Positions 1-12,910 of a stretch of DNA of 64,000 nt are shown piece by piece. The first letter of the stretch is position 1. Every line of letters starts with the position of its first letter. The notes under the pieces are model-generated. The model was not told the DNA's origin and did not search any database. It was given only the letters and a program-made list of their open reading frames with translations. The DNA comes from Mycolicibacterium holsaticum DSM 44478 = JCM 12374 (GTDB lineage: Bacteria; Actinomycetota; Actinomycetes; Mycobacteriales; Mycobacteriaceae). Both the position numbers and the translations under genes were made by a program. Location of the stretch: contig NZ_CP080998.1 in assembly GCF_019645835.1 (NCBI RefSeq), positions 4,898,001 through 4,962,000 of the forward strand. The letters are read 5' to 3'.

Positions 1-112
1 AGTCCAATGCCACCGCAATGCCCTTGTCGGGAAAGCCGAGGCGGGACAACAGCGCGGCGATGGTCGTGTCGGCGTCGACCTCGACCGCTTCGTCGTTGAC
101 GGTCACTTTCAT
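1..112 (-). CDS. thiS: ThiS sulfur carrier protein (partial, 3' end off the window)
   Basis: Only the first 37 residues are in the window (MKVTVNDEAVEVDAD then a beta-grasp-like pattern ending GIAVALD). The C-terminal Gly-Gly lies beyond the left edge. ThiS is thiocarboxylated at its C-terminus and gives sulfur to ThiG for the thiazole ring of thiamine. The ATG at 112 overlaps the TGA of thiO (ATGA), so the two are translationally coupled behind the riboswitch. Position and start match the mycobacterial thiO-thiS-thiG order. Confidence 0.9.
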   Translation of the reverse strand, partial: MKVTVNDEAVEVDADTTIAALLSRLGFPDKGIAVALD

Positions 113-1155
113 CTGCTTGCTCCGAGACTTGCTCCAACTATGACATCGAGTTCGGCCGCGATCTGCTGTGCGGTCCACGGCGCCAGCAGGAATCCGTTGC
201 GCCCGTGTCCCGCGGCCACCAGTGTGCGCTCATCGAGCCGTTTCACGATCGGCAGCCCGTCGGGCGTCATGGGGCGCAGGCCCGCCGAGACTTCGGCCAG
301 TTCGTATTCTCCGAGCGCCGGCATCACCGCGCACGCGTCGTCGAGCAGTTCCCGCACCCCGGTGACCGTCGGCGCGGTGTCGCGGCCGTGCTCGTACTGC
401 GTCGCGCCGACGACGACGCCGTCGGCGCGGGGCACCAGGTACACCTGCCTGCCATGTACCCGCGCGCGCACGACCCGCTGCGGCACCGGCATACAGCCGC
501 GTCGCCAGCGCAGCCGCAGCACCTCGCCTTTCACCGGGCGGATCGGCAGGCCGGGCCAAAGAGCAGGCGCGTCAATCCCGTTCGCGATCACCACGACGTC
601 GGCCCGCACGTCGGCGAGTTGCAGCGCAGCCGGGGCCCACTGCACCCCGAGCCGCTCGCAGTGTGCTTCCAGCGCCGCGACGACGGCCCGATTATCAACG
701 GCCAGTTCGTTTTCCGCGCGCAAACCGTGCCGGATGTGTTGCGCCAGCATCGGTTCGACATCGCGCGCGCTGGACGTCCCGATCACCGGATGACCCTGGC
801 CGGCCAGCCACTCGCCCACCCTCTTCAGGTCGGCGACGTCGGCGCGGTCGACGGCGACCACCAGCGATTCGCGCGAGGTGACCACGCCGTCGGGCAGCCC
901 GTCGAGATAGGAGCCCCGCCCCTGGTCATTCCACAGTGCCAACGACTCCAGCCCCAGCCGCAGCATTTCGTCCTCGCCGGGCCAGCCTTCGGTGTGCGGT
1001 GCCAGCATGCCGCCGGCCACCCAGGAGGCGCCGCGTTCGTCGCTGCGGTGCAGCCGGACCGTCCAGCCCGCCAGCGCGGCGCGGCGGGCGACGGACAGCC
1101 CGATGACGCCGCCGCCGATGACGGCCAGCGACCTACCGGTGGTTCCTGAGTCCAA
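109..1155 (-). CDS. thiO: ThiO, FAD-dependent glycine oxidase of thiamine synthesis
   Basis: ThiO oxidises glycine to the imine used with ThiS sulfur by ThiG. The N-terminus has the FAD dinucleotide fold (VIGGGVIG), and the C-terminus carries the amine-oxidase motif GHGRNGFLLAP; about 348 residues is usual for the family. The start chosen is TTG at 1155, 4 nt after GGAGG. An in-frame ATG at 1174-1176 was rejected because it lies inside the conserved 3' strand of the TPP aptamer. That strand contains the putative ribosome site, so thiamine pyrophosphate binding should hide it. The stop overlaps the thiS start. Confidence 0.93.
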   Translation of the reverse strand: MDSGTTGRSLAVIGGGVIGLSVARRAALAGWTVRLHRSDERGASWVAGGMLAPHTEGWPGEDEMLRLGLESLALWNDQGRGSYLDGLPDGVVTSRESLVVAVDRADVADLKRVGEWLAGQGHPVIGTSSARDVEPMLAQHIRHGLRAENELAVDNRAVVAALEAHCERLGVQWAPAALQLADVRADVVVIANGIDAPALWPGLPIRPVKGEVLRLRWRRGCMPVPQRVVRARVHGRQVYLVPRADGVVVGATQYEHGRDTAPTVTGVRELLDDACAVMPALGEYELAEVSAGLRPMTPDGLPIVKRLDERTLVAAGHGRNGFLLAPWTAQQIAAELDVIVGASLGASR

Positions 1156-1159
1156 GATC

Positions 1160-1245
1160 CCTCCCTTCGCCGGCATGACCCGGATCAGGTGTGACGGTAA
1201 GGGCAGGCGGGCCCACTCTCAGTCCCCGGTCCCGGGACTCCCGTG
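1160..1245 (-). promoter_or_regulatory. TPP (THI-box) riboswitch
   Basis: Read on the minus strand, the region holds the conserved CTGAGA of the pyrimidine-sensing arm and the CCTGATC...GTCATGCCGGCGAAGGGA block of the pyrophosphate-sensing arm. The GGGAGTCCC half of the closing stem lies on the 5' side. The 3' stem strand runs directly into the thiO ribosome site, which suggests control of translation initiation rather than a distant terminator. Confidence 0.95.
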
Positions 1246-1324
1246 TCGCGCCACCCACCCTACTCGGGGGGCGCGGCGTCCTCGGATGTGCGGTTTCCAG
1301 TCGCGGGCCGCCAGCGCGAACGGC

Positions 1325-1330
1325 TACCGT
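1325..1330 (+). promoter_or_regulatory. -10 box TACCGT of thiE (leaderless)
   Basis: TACCGT sits 7 nt before the GTG of thiE and there is no Shine-Dalgarno, so the transcript probably begins at the start codon. thiE would then escape the riboswitch that controls its divergent neighbour thiO. Confidence 0.55.
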
Positions 1331-1337
1331 TCGCCCT

Positions 1338-2006
1338 GTGCAGAACCCTCGTGACCGTCTTGGCGCCGCGTCGCTCTATCTGTGCACCGACGCCCGCCGT
1401 GAGCGCGGCGACCTCGCCGAATTCGCGGATGCGGCGTTGGCCGGCGGGGTGGACATCATTCAGCTACGCGACAAGGGCTCGCCGGGTGAGCAGCGGTTCG
1501 GACCGTTGGAGGCCCGCCAGGAACTGGACGCGCTGGCCACGCTCGCCGATGCCGCGCGGCGGCACGGCGCGCTGCTCGCGGTCAACGACCGCGCCGACAT
1601 CGCCCTGGCCGCCGGCGCCGACGTGCTGCACCTGGGCCAGGACGACCTGCCGTTGACCATCGCGCGCGACGTCATCGGCCCCGACCCGCTGATCGGCAGG
1701 TCCACCCATGACGCGGATCAGGTGAGCGCCGCGGTCGGCGAAGCGGTCGACTACTTCTGCGTCGGCCCGTGTTGGCCGACGCCGACCAAACCGGGCCGGC
1801 CCGCCCCCGGCCTCGACCTCGTGCGCGCGGCGGCCGAACTACGCACCGACAAGCCGTGGTTCGCGATCGGCGGAATCGACGCGCAGCGGCTACCGGAGGT
1901 GCTGGAGGCCGGCGCACGCCGAATCGTGGTGGTGCGGGCGATCACCGCGGCCGACGATCCACGCGCGGCGGCTCGACACCTCAAGGCGGCGCTGGCCGCT
2001 AGTTGA
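1338..2006 (+). CDS. thiE: ThiE, thiamine-phosphate synthase
   Basis: ThiE joins hydroxymethylpyrimidine pyrophosphate and thiazole phosphate to give thiamine phosphate. The 222-residue TIM barrel shows the expected blocks in order: [45 protein letters not shown] and PWFAIGGID. The GTG at 1338 is preferred over an upstream in-frame ATG at 1191, because the extra 49 residues are riboswitch and intergenic sequence without domain character. It is divergent from thiO, and its 3' end overlaps mutT3 by 8 bp. Confidence 0.95.
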   Translation: MQNPRDRLGAASLYLCTDARRERGDLAEFADAALAGGVDIIQLRDKGSPGEQRFGPLEARQELDALATLADAARRHGALLAVNDRADIALAAGADVLHLGQDDLPLTIARDVIGPDPLIGRSTHDADQVSAAVGEAVDYFCVGPCWPTPTKPGRPAPGLDLVRAAAELRTDKPWFAIGGIDAQRLPEVLEAGARRIVVVRAITAADDPRAAARHLKAALAAS

Positions 2007-2523
2007 TCAGCAACGGAATCGACGTGGTGAGCGTGTGCAGCCGCTCCCAACTCGCGGCGAAACCCGGGTGCAGCGGCAGATCGGTGACCTGCGCGACCGG
2101 GACCCAGCGCAGTTCGGCGCTCTCGCGGTTGGGGCTGGTCGCCAGCTGTTTTGGCGCGTCGGCGATGACGGTGGTGTAGCTCCAGTAGGCGCCGCCCGTG
2201 CCGGACACCTCCGCGGTGACGACGGTGGTGCGCACCGTGAGCTGCTCGGCTGTCAGCCCGGCCTCTTCCTGCGCCTCACGCACGGCGGCCTCTTCGGGGG
2301 TTTCGTGGCTGTCGCGGGCGCCGCCGGGCAGTCCCCAGGTGCCGCCCTGATGACTCCACGCCGCGCGGTGCTGCAGCAGCACCGCAGCCGTACCGCCGGG
2401 ATCCGGCGCCCGCAGCAGCAGGCCAGCCGCACCGAACCGCCCCCAGAAAGCGGCGCCGGTGTCCGACACCACCCAGCCGTCACCGTCGCCACGCACGGGA
2501 TCAGAATACGGACGCGCGCGCAT
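1999..2523 (-). CDS. mutT3: Nudix hydrolase, MutT3-like
   Basis: A 174-residue Nudix protein. The Nudix box is seen as [20 protein letters not shown] followed by EAGL, with the REAQEE metal-binding glutamates intact. Family members hydrolyse nucleoside diphosphates linked to another moiety; the MutT3 assignment rests on the position between thiE and glnX. The ATG at 2523 has AGAGG six nt upstream and is preferred to a TTG two codons earlier. It is convergent with thiE and divergent from glnX. Substrate is not determined by the sequence. Confidence 0.88.
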   Translation of the reverse strand: MRARPYSDPVRGDGDGWVVSDTGAAFWGRFGAAGLLLRAPDPGGTAAVLLQHRAAWSHQGGTWGLPGGARDSHETPEEAAVREAQEEAGLTAEQLTVRTTVVTAEVSGTGGAYWSYTTVIADAPKQLATSPNRESAELRWVPVAQVTDLPLHPGFAASWERLHTLTTSIPLLIN

Positions 2524-2618
2524 CCCCAACCTCTTAGACTTCTTTTATAGAGTTGAGCGGTCGGGAACGACAGCCGGAAAAGCACGAGTCGGATAAAAGT
2601 GATGGAGTCCGCGCGCAC

Positions 2619-3934
2619 GTGACTGTGGAGTTGGCGCACCCGTCGACCGAGCCGCTCGCATCGCGGTCGCCGACCGCCCCTGCGCATCCGCGCTGGTGGT
2701 TCTTCTGGACCACCCCCGGCCGCATCCTCAGCATCGGGTTCGTGTTGTCCGCGCTCGTGATCGCAAGCGCCTTCGCGACGTCGACGACGATCAACGACCG
2801 CCAGCAGGTGTTGACCCGGGTGCTCAACCACACCGAGCCGCTGGCATTCGCCGCCGGGCAGCTCTACACGACGCTGTCGGTCGCCGACGCGGCCGCGGCC
2901 ACCGCCTTCATCGCCGGCGCCGAACCGCGCGACGTCCGACAGCGCTACGAACAGGCCATCACCGACGCGTCGGTCGCGGTGACCCGGGCGGCCAGCGGGC
3001 TGACCGACGAAGACATGGTCCAACTGCTCGGCCGCATCAACGCCCAACTCTCCGTCTACACCGGTCTGGTCGAGACCGCACGCACGAACAACCGGTCCGG
3101 AAACCCGGTCGGCTCGTCGTACCTGTCCGAGGCGTCGGCGTTGATGCAGACCCAGATCCTGCCCAACGCCCAGCGGCTGTATGAGAAGACGTCGGCGATG
3201 GTGGACGCCGAGACGACCGCGTCGACGCGGATCCCGGGGCCGGTGATCCTCGTGGTGCTCGCGACGTTGTTGTTCGGGGTGTTCGCCAACCGCTGGTTGG
3301 CACGCCGGACCCGACGGCGGATCAACATCGGGTTCGTGGCAGGCGGGTTGGCGGTGTCGATCATGTTGATCTGGGTCGGCACCGCGCTGGTCCTCTCGAC
3401 GGCAGACAGCCGCAGCGCCAAAGACACTGCGGCGCAGTCGCTGAAGACCATCACCAACCTGGCGATCACCGCGCAGCAGGCCCGCGCCGACGAGATCCTT
3501 TCGCTGATCCGGCGCGGTGACGAGACGGTGCGCAAGCAGTCTTATTATCAGCGCATCGACACGATGGCCCAGCAGCTTTCGCAGTACCTCGGCCGCGACG
3601 ACGCGATCGACAAGACCGACCTCGTCGACGCCCAGCAGTTGCTCGACCGGTGGCGCGCCGCCGACGACCGGATCAACGCCTACATCAACGTGGGCAACTA
3701 CCAGGCCGCGACCCAGGTCGCGCTGGGCACCCGCGAAGACGATTCCACCCCGGCGTTCAACCAGCTCGACGAGGCGTTGAGCAAGGGCATCGAAGGGAGC
3801 CGCGGCCAACTGCGCAACAACATCGTCAACGCCCACCGGGTGCTGTCCGGGGCGACCGTGGGCGCCGCGGTGCTCAGCATCGTGGCCGCGGTGTCGGTGG
3901 CGCTGGGGTTGTGGCCGCGGCTCAGCGAGTACCG

Positions 3935-3938
<4 letters not shown>
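2619..3938 (+). CDS. glnX: GlnX-like membrane sensor of the PknG pathway
   Basis: A 439-residue membrane protein that in mycobacteria works with the lipoprotein GlnH to signal amino-acid status to PknG. Four hydrophobic segments are visible: one near the N-terminus (SIGFVLSALVIASAFA), a central pair (VILVVLATLLFGVF and a segment ending WVGTALVLS) and one at the C-terminus (VGAAVLSIVAAVSVALG). Two hydrophilic loops of about 150 residues between them are presumably external. The start is uncertain: GTG at 2619 has a GGAG upstream and leaves room for a promoter, while TTG at 2553 would add 22 charged residues. The stop overlaps the glnH ATG. Confidence 0.88.
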
Positions 3939-7200
<3,262 letters not shown>

Positions 7201-7214
7201 TTTGCTGGGCCGGG

Positions 7215-7306
7215 CTACGGAATCAGTTGTCGCACACCCCGCCCGTGTGGCCTTGACCAGTGTTTTCGCTCGCAGATCAACCATGGTCAAGCAACGAAAT
7301 CCGTAG
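7215..7306. other. Nested inverted repeats between pknG and the STAS gene
   Basis: Two inverted repeats are nested: CTACGGA (7215) with TCCGTAG (7300), and inside it CTTGACCA (7252) with TGGTCAAG (7284). They could form one long interrupted stem, serving as a pknG terminator or a leader for the next gene, or be two operator pairs. No T-run follows. Confidence 0.4.
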
Positions 7307-7419
7307 TAATCTCCGATCAGGTTGAGTTAACAGCTGACTGGTGACGCCATCGGTGCACAACCCGGCCTATGGCGGCATCCACAGTACGAATCATGAGTTT
7401 CGGCTGAGGGAGTTCCATC

Positions 7420-7845
7420 GTGTCTGCTGCAGTAGGTACTTACCGGGTGTTCCGTCCCGACCCTCAGGCGCTGGACCGGCGCGAACACCACCATCGCGCG
7501 CAGTTCTCGGCGTCGCACCACGCATCCAGGGTCGTCGTCACGGTGGAGGGCGAGGTCGACGCCGCCAACAGCCGGGCGATGGTGACATATGTGGAGGCGC
7601 AGTTGGTCGGCGCGTCGCATCTGCTGGTCGACCTTCGGCTGGTCGATTTCTTCGGCACCGCCGGCTTCGCCGCCCTGCACAACATCAACGTCGTCTGCAT
7701 CCGCAATAACGTCACCTGGCAGCTGCGCTGCGGCAGGCAGGTACGCCGCCTTCTCGCCGTCTGCAATCCCGATGCGTCCCTGCCCCTCGAGGAGCCTCAG
7801 TCGCTGCTCGACGACGTGCAGGCCGGTGACGGCGCGCTGGTCTGA
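7420..7845 (+). CDS. STAS-domain protein (anti-sigma-factor antagonist-like)
   Basis: A 141-residue protein with one STAS domain (VVVTVEGEVDAANSRAMV, then LLVDLRLVDFFGTAGFAAL). Such proteins bind anti-sigma kinases and are switched by phosphorylation of a Ser/Thr in a DSSG-like loop. Here the loop reads FFGTAG, so only a Thr could be the acceptor. The GTG has GAGGGAG seven nt upstream. No anti-sigma factor or sigma factor is adjacent, so its partner is unknown. I do not recall it at this place in M. tuberculosis. It is convergent with ackA. Confidence 0.85.
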   Translation: MSAAVGTYRVFRPDPQALDRREHHHRAQFSASHHASRVVVTVEGEVDAANSRAMVTYVEAQLVGASHLLVDLRLVDFFGTAGFAALHNINVVCIRNNVTWQLRCGRQVRRLLAVCNPDASLPLEEPQSLLDDVQAGDGALV

Positions 7846-7846
7846 T

Positions 7847-9061
7847 CTATCGTTCGGCGGTAAGCACCGCGATGCAGTCGCGGGCGATCGCCAGTTCCTC
7901 GTTGGTGGGGATCACCAGCACGGTCGTGGGTGAGTCGTCGGCCGAGACGCGCCGGGCGGTGTGCCCTGGGCTGGCATTGAGGTGCACATCGAGTTCGATG
8001 CCCAACCCCGTCAACCCCGCCAGCGCGTCGCGTCTAACGCTGGCATCGTTTTCCCCCACCCCGGCGGTGAACACGACGACGTCGGTGTTCCCGAGCAACG
8101 CCAGGTACGCACCGATGTACTTGCGCAGCCGGTGGATGTACACGTCGTAGGCCAATTGTGCTGCGGTGTCACCGGATCCGATCTGTTTGTGCAGCTCCCG
8201 GAAATCGATCTCGCCGCCGAGGCCGAACACGCCGGAGCGCCGGTTGAGCATCTCGTCGATCTCGTCGATGCTCATCTTCGCGGTGCGGGCCAGGTAGAAG
8301 ATGATGCCGGGGTCGATGTCCCCGGGGCGGGTGCCCATCACCAACCCCTCCAGCGGTGTCAGGCCCATGGAGGTGTCGACGGGACGCCCGCCGGCGATGG
8401 CCGACGCGGATGCGCCGTTGCCGAGGTGCAGCACGATCTGGTTCAGCGACGCCAGGGGTTGGTCGAGGAATACCGCCGCCTGCTCGCTGACGTACTTGTG
8501 CGAGGTGCCGTGAAACCCGTAGCGGCGAATGTGCCACTGCTCTGCGACGTCTCGGTCGATCGCATAGGTGGCGGAGGCGGCGGGGAGGTCGTGGAAGAAG
8601 GCGGTGTCGAACACGGCGATGTGCGGCAGGTCCGGCAGGATCTTGCGCGCCACCTCCATGCCGAGTACGCCGGGCGGGTTATGCAGGGGCGCAAGCGGTG
8701 ACAGCTCATGCATCTTGGCGATCAACTCGTCGGTCACCGGCGTCGGCTGGTAGAAACTGCGCCCGCCGTGCACCGCTCGGTGCCCGACGGCGACCAGGTT
8801 GACGGCGTCCAGGCTGGTGCCGACCTCCTCGAGCAGGTCGAACGTGGTGCGCAGCGCGGCCTCGTGATCGACGATGGCGGGACCGTCGCGCCGGGCTTCG
8901 CGTTCGCCGGCGCTCACTCCGGCCAGCGCAGAATCCTCGCCGATGCGTTCCACGGTGCCGTCTGCCAGCGATGCGCCCGAGTCGGGGTCGATCAGTTGAC
9001 ATTTCAGCGAGGACGACCCGGAATTGACGACCAGGACCGTGCGCGTCGGCGACGTCATCAT
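7847..9061 (-). CDS. ackA: Acetate kinase
   Basis: AckA interconverts acetyl phosphate and ADP with acetate and ATP. The 404 residues show [10 protein letters not shown] at the N-terminus, the [12 protein letters not shown] block, [12 protein letters not shown] and GVGEND near the end, all typical of the ASKHA fold. Two ATGs in tandem (9061, 9058) overlap the pta TGA, so pta and ackA form a coupled operon running pta then ackA. Confidence 0.97.
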   Translation of the reverse strand: MMTSPTRTVLVVNSGSSSLKCQLIDPDSGASLADGTVERIGEDSALAGVSAGEREARRDGPAIVDHEAALRTTFDLLEEVGTSLDAVNLVAVGHRAVHGGRSFYQPTPVTDELIAKMHELSPLAPLHNPPGVLGMEVARKILPDLPHIAVFDTAFFHDLPAASATYAIDRDVAEQWHIRRYGFHGTSHKYVSEQAAVFLDQPLASLNQIVLHLGNGASASAIAGGRPVDTSMGLTPLEGLVMGTRPGDIDPGIIFYLARTAKMSIDEIDEMLNRRSGVFGLGGEIDFRELHKQIGSGDTAAQLAYDVYIHRLRKYIGAYLALLGNTDVVVFTAGVGENDASVRRDALAGLTGLGIELDVHLNASPGHTARRVSADDSPTTVLVIPTNEELAIARDCIAVLTAER

Positions 9062-11136
9062 CGTCCACCTTGGGCTTGGATCGCGGTGATCGCAACGGTA
9101 TTGACGATGTCCTGCACGAGTGCACCCCGTGACAGGTCGTTCACGGGTCTTCTCAGGCCCTGCAGGACGGGGCCGATCGCGATGGCGCCCGCGCTACGCT
9201 GCACCGCCTTGTAGGTGTTGTTGCCGGTGTTCAGGTCGGGGAAGATCAGCACCGTCGCGCGGCCCGCCACCTTCGAGTCGGGCATCTTCGTCGCGGCGAC
9301 CGACGGCTCCACCGCCGCGTCGTACTGGACCGGGCCGTCGACCAGCAGGTCGGGGGCGCGTTCTCGCACCAGTTCCGTTGCCGCCCGAACCTTTTCTACG
9401 TCCGCACCCGATCCGCTGGTGCCCGTCGAGTACGACAGCATGGCGACCCGCGGTTCGATGCCGAACTTCGCAGCGGTGCTTGCCGAGGAGATCGCGATGT
9501 CGGCCAGTTGCTCTGCGGTCGGGTCCGGCACGATCGCACAGTCACCGTAGGCCAGTACCCGATCGGCCAGACACATCAGGAAGACGCTCGACACGGTGGA
9601 GACACCCGGTGCGGTCTTGATGATCTCGAACGCGGGCCGCACCGTGTGGGCGGTGGTATGCCGCGCCCCGGAGACCATGCCGTCGACCATGTCGTTGTAC
9701 ACCAGCATGGTGGCGAAGTACGAGACGTCGTGGATGATCTCGCGGGCCTGCTCGACCGTGACACCCTTGTTCTTGCGTAGTTCGGCGTACTGCTCGGCGA
9801 ACCTGTCGCACAGGTCGCTGGTCTGCGGGTTGATCACCGACGCCGACGACAGGTCCACCCCGAGTTCGGCAGCGCGGAAACGGATCTGAGACTCCTCGCC
9901 GAGGATGGTCAGATCGGCGACCTTGCGGCGCAACAGCCTGCCTGCGGCCTTGAGGATGCGGTCGTCGTCGCCTTCTGGCAGCACGATGCGCTTGCGTTCC
10001 GACCGGGCCTGGTCAAGCAACTGGTAGGTGAACATCTGCGGGGTGACGACGTCCGGGATCGGAATAGCAAGCTGCGCCAGCAGTTCGGCGGTATCGACGT
10101 GGGTGTCCATCAGCTGCAGTGCCGTGTCGATCTTGCGTTGCGAGGTGATCGTCACCCGGCCCCGTGTCGCAGCAGCCCTGCTGGCGGTTTCGAAGGTGCG
10201 CAACTCCGTTGCGATGATGGGCAGCCGCAGGCCGAGACCGGAAACCAGTGCGGCGATCGACGGATGCAGCTCAAGGCCGCCGTTGAGGATGATGCAGGAC
10301 AGCGACGGAAACCCTTCGGCGGCATGTGCACTCGACAGGGCCAGCACCACGTCGGAGCGATCACCGGCAGCAATGACGCCGACACCCTCGGTCAGCCGCT
10401 CCAAAATATGTTCGGCGGTCATGCCGGCCACCATCATGCTCGTCACCTCGCGGTTGAGCAGGGCCGGGTCGCCGATCACCATCGAACCGTCGACCGCGGC
10501 CTGCAACTCACGCACGGTCGGCGCCACCAGCAGCGGCGCCTCGGGCAGCACGTAGCAGTGCGGCCCGAATTCCTTGAGCGCCTCGGCCACCGCCTGCAGC
10601 TGAGCCGGATCGCAGCGGTTGGCCACCACTGCCGCGGTATGCGCGTGCTGCCCGGCCACCTCGGCAACACAGATGTCGACGAGTTGGGCGACCTGCTCGG
10701 GGGTGCGGTCCTTGGCCTTCACCGCCAACACCACCGGGGCCTTGAGGTTGGCGGCGATGCGCGCGTTCGTCGACAGTTCGCTCGGGGTGGCGACGTCGGT
10801 GTAGTCGCTGCCGACGATCAGCACCGCGTCGCACCGCTCGGCGACCTGGTGATAGCGATCGACGATGTCGGCGATCGCCGCGTCGGGGTCGTCATGCAAT
10901 TGCTGGTAGCTGACGCCAACACAGTCTTCGTAGGGCAGGTCCGCGGTGGCCTGGGCGAGCAGGAGCTCGAGGATGTAGTCGCGTCGTTCGCCCAGCCGGG
11001 CGATGGGCCGGAAGACGCCGACGGTCGCGACCGTGGCCGTGAGGCGATGCAAGATGCCGAGAGCGATCGTCGATTTACCGGTGTCGCCCTCGGGGGACGC
11101 GATGTAGATCGCCGATGTTGAGCGCTCGCGCGGCAC
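9058..11136 (-). CDS. pta: Phosphate acetyltransferase, long form with BioD-like and DRTGG domains
   Basis: Pta converts acetyl-CoA and phosphate to acetyl phosphate, which AckA then uses. At 692 residues it is the long form: an N-terminal P-loop domain ([11 protein letters not shown]), a central DRTGG-type regulatory domain and a C-terminal PTA domain ([15 protein letters not shown], then [10 protein letters not shown] and FPDLNTGN). It starts with GTG directly downstream of a -10 box, which suggests leaderless translation, and is coupled to ackA by ATGA. Confidence 0.96.
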   Translation of the reverse strand: MPRERSTSAIYIASPEGDTGKSTIALGILHRLTATVATVGVFRPIARLGERRDYILELLLAQATADLPYEDCVGVSYQQLHDDPDAAIADIVDRYHQVAERCDAVLIVGSDYTDVATPSELSTNARIAANLKAPVVLAVKAKDRTPEQVAQLVDICVAEVAGQHAHTAAVVANRCDPAQLQAVAEALKEFGPHCYVLPEAPLLVAPTVRELQAAVDGSMVIGDPALLNREVTSMMVAGMTAEHILERLTEGVGVIAAGDRSDVVLALSSAHAAEGFPSLSCIILNGGLELHPSIAALVSGLGLRLPIIATELRTFETASRAAATRGRVTITSQRKIDTALQLMDTHVDTAELLAQLAIPIPDVVTPQMFTYQLLDQARSERKRIVLPEGDDDRILKAAGRLLRRKVADLTILGEESQIRFRAAELGVDLSSASVINPQTSDLCDRFAEQYAELRKNKGVTVEQAREIIHDVSYFATMLVYNDMVDGMVSGARHTTAHTVRPAFEIIKTAPGVSTVSSVFLMCLADRVLAYGDCAIVPDPTAEQLADIAISSASTAAKFGIEPRVAMLSYSTGTSGSGADVEKVRAATELVRERAPDLLVDGPVQYDAAVEPSVAATKMPDSKVAGRATVLIFPDLNTGNNTYKAVQRSAGAIAIGPVLQGLRRPVNDLSRGALVQDIVNTVAITAIQAQGGR

Positions 11137-11142
11137 GGGTCA

Positions 11143-11148
11143 AGCCTA
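11143..11148 (-). promoter_or_regulatory. -10 box TAGGCT of pta-ackA (leaderless)
   Basis: On the minus strand TAGGCT is followed after 6 nt by the GTG of pta, and no Shine-Dalgarno is present. The spacing fits a transcript that starts at the GTG. Confidence 0.55.
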
Positions 11149-11407
11149 GGGCACGCACGCGGGTGCGGCCGGACGGGAAACGCGACGGCCGCGAGACCGC
11201 TCCCACAGAGTTTCCACCGCCCGGGAAAAAACCGATGTGATTTTGGTCTCAGTAAAGTACCATAGGTTTGCGCGTGAGACGTCATCTGACGTATCAACAT
11301 GTCACACGTATTAACTATTATGTAAATTCACTTGCGTGTGTAGATTCAGCAAACGATCCACGGCGCCGCGAGGAGTGTAGTCGGCGGCCCCCAATATTGC
11401 GAGGACC
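11149..11407. other. AT-richer intergenic region between pta and the polysaccharide operon
   Basis: The stretch from about 11230 to 11350 is clearly poorer in G+C than its surroundings. It contains repeated TGACGT-type words, including a GACGTC palindrome near 11279, and a TATTAT at 11316-11321 that could be a -10 box for the rightward operon with a leader of roughly 80 nt. No coding sequence was seen. The base composition is consistent with a regulated promoter, but no named operator was recognised. Confidence 0.4.
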
Positions 11408-12910
11408 ATGACCGACACCGCCCTTCGCACGGGTCTCACGACGCGATCCGTCACCTTGAGCTTGGTGCCCGCGCAACCGCCGGTCACCACCGCCCCGCGA
11501 AAGCGCACGTCGGTAGCAGAACTGCCGTTCACCGCGCGGATCTGCATCGCCGCCACGCTGGCCCTCATTCCGTACTTCTCGATGTTCGGCCAAGCCATCG
11601 CCGATGCCGCGGCCGGATCGCGCGCGGCAGTTATGGTGGTCACCCCGCTGCTGATGGTGCTGATCGCCACCGGCTATCAGTTGCCGGCGCGCGGGGTCGA
11701 CGACGCGGAGTCCGACTGGATCATCGCGGCGGTGGTGGGGTTCGGCTGCTTCACGGGGATCTACCTGCTGAGCGAACGCATGCCGACCCTGTCTTCGCTG
11801 TGGCGTCTGCAGTCCCTGGGCTTCGTCGTGTGGTTCGGGTGTCTGCTGGCCATCCTGTTCGGCGCCCGCCACGTGGTCCGGATGTGGAAGCTGTGGGTGT
11901 TCGCCGTCTGCTGCGCGACGCCGCTGCCCTTCCTGCTTGCGACGGCCGCACTTGGCGGCTCGGACGACGCAGCAGCCCTGCTGGTCGCGGCTGTCGGCGC
12001 CGTCGCGGTGTTCTTGGCGTCAGAAGTTGTCCCGTTCCGGCACCGGCTGTTCGCGACGATCTCCTGTTTCGTTCTGGCAGCCACCATCGTGGTATCCCTC
12101 GATGCGCACATCGGCCTGCTCGCCGCGGTCATCGTCGGCGCGGGTGTCCTCCCGGTCGTCACTGTCGTTGTGCTGAGGCGGGCAATGGCGGCAAGCGGCG
12201 ACGCGCCGGATTCGGCTGAAACCCGGCTGCCGCTGGTCTCGCCGATATCGCTTCTGGTGCTGACGGTCGTCGCCATCGCGCTGGCGGTCGTCAATTACCC
12301 GGGCTCCCGTCTGCCCGATGCGCCCCTCGTCGCGGCCGATTGGACAGCACGCGCCGGCCTCGTGGCGCCCACCGCGTTCCCCTTCATCACCCAGTCCTTG
12401 GGTGCAGACGCGACGCTGGTGCGCTACTCGATTCCTGGTTCGGTCGGAAGGCCGGCCGCCGCGGTCGATGTGATGTCCAGCCCCAACAGGGCGGTGCTGG
12501 ACGATTTCGCCGGTGCGGTCTGGTATCCGAGTTTCAGCCCGGTGGAGTACCGCCTCGCCCCATCGTCGGCCGGTTTGCCCGCAGGTGCCCGGATCGTGCA
12601 CAGCAACGCCGATACGGCAACGTACGACGCGGATCAGCACTGGTACGCCGTCACCTGGGACTGGCGCACAGACGCCAGCTATGAGCGTGTCACCGTGATC
12701 GTCAGCCAGGCGTTCGACGGACGCGCCATGCCCCCTGCCCCCGCACCGCTGTCCCTGCTGGACACCTCGATCAGGCCGGCGTTGTGGACCACACGGCAGC
12801 AGCCCCACGTCGACGGTGAGGTAGACCCGGCGGTCATCAGCCGCGCCGACCAACTGACGCGACAACTCGAGAAGTCCGCCGAGCTGACCAGGGCACCGAC
12901 AGGTGGCTGA
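11408..12910 (+). CDS. Multi-pass membrane protein, first gene of a polysaccharide operon
   Basis: A 500-residue protein I cannot assign to a named family. The first 300 residues hold about nine hydrophobic segments (for example IAATLALIPYFSMFG, AVMVVTPLLMVLIATGYQL, LLAAVIVGAGVLPVVTVVVL). The last 200 form a soluble domain, probably outside the membrane, rich in Trp, Tyr and Asp. An ATG preceded by GAGGA is the likely start. The stop overlaps the GTG of the GT2 gene by 8 bp, so it is coupled to the synthase genes and may handle export, assembly or modification of their product. Confidence 0.8.
   Translation: MTDTALRTGLTTRSVTLSLVPAQPPVTTAPRKRTSVAELPFTARICIAATLALIPYFSMFGQAIADAAAGSRAAVMVVTPLLMVLIATGYQLPARGVDDAESDWIIAAVVGFGCFTGIYLLSERMPTLSSLWRLQSLGFVVWFGCLLAILFGARHVVRMWKLWVFAVCCATPLPFLLATAALGGSDDAAALLVAAVGAVAVFLASEVVPFRHRLFATISCFVLAATIVVSLDAHIGLLAAVIVGAGVLPVVTVVVLRRAMAASGDAPDSAETRLPLVSPISLLVLTVVAIALAVVNYPGSRLPDAPLVAADWTARAGLVAPTAFPFITQSLGADATLVRYSIPGSVGRPAAAVDVMSSPNRAVLDDFAGAVWYPSFSPVEYRLAPSSAGLPAGARIVHSNADTATYDADQHWYAVTWDWRTDASYERVTVIVSQAFDGRAMPPAPAPLSLLDTSIRPALWTTRQQPHVDGEVDPAVISRADQLTRQLEKSAELTRAPTGG

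Noticed and set aside
1156..1176. ATG at 1174-1176 as thiO start
   Set aside because: It is part of the conserved TPP aptamer core; the TTG at 1155 has a ribosome site.
11408..12910. Exosortase/EpsI-like assignment for the first polysaccharide-operon protein
   Set aside because: Topology is suggestive but the catalytic Cys, Arg and His pattern could not be located with confidence.
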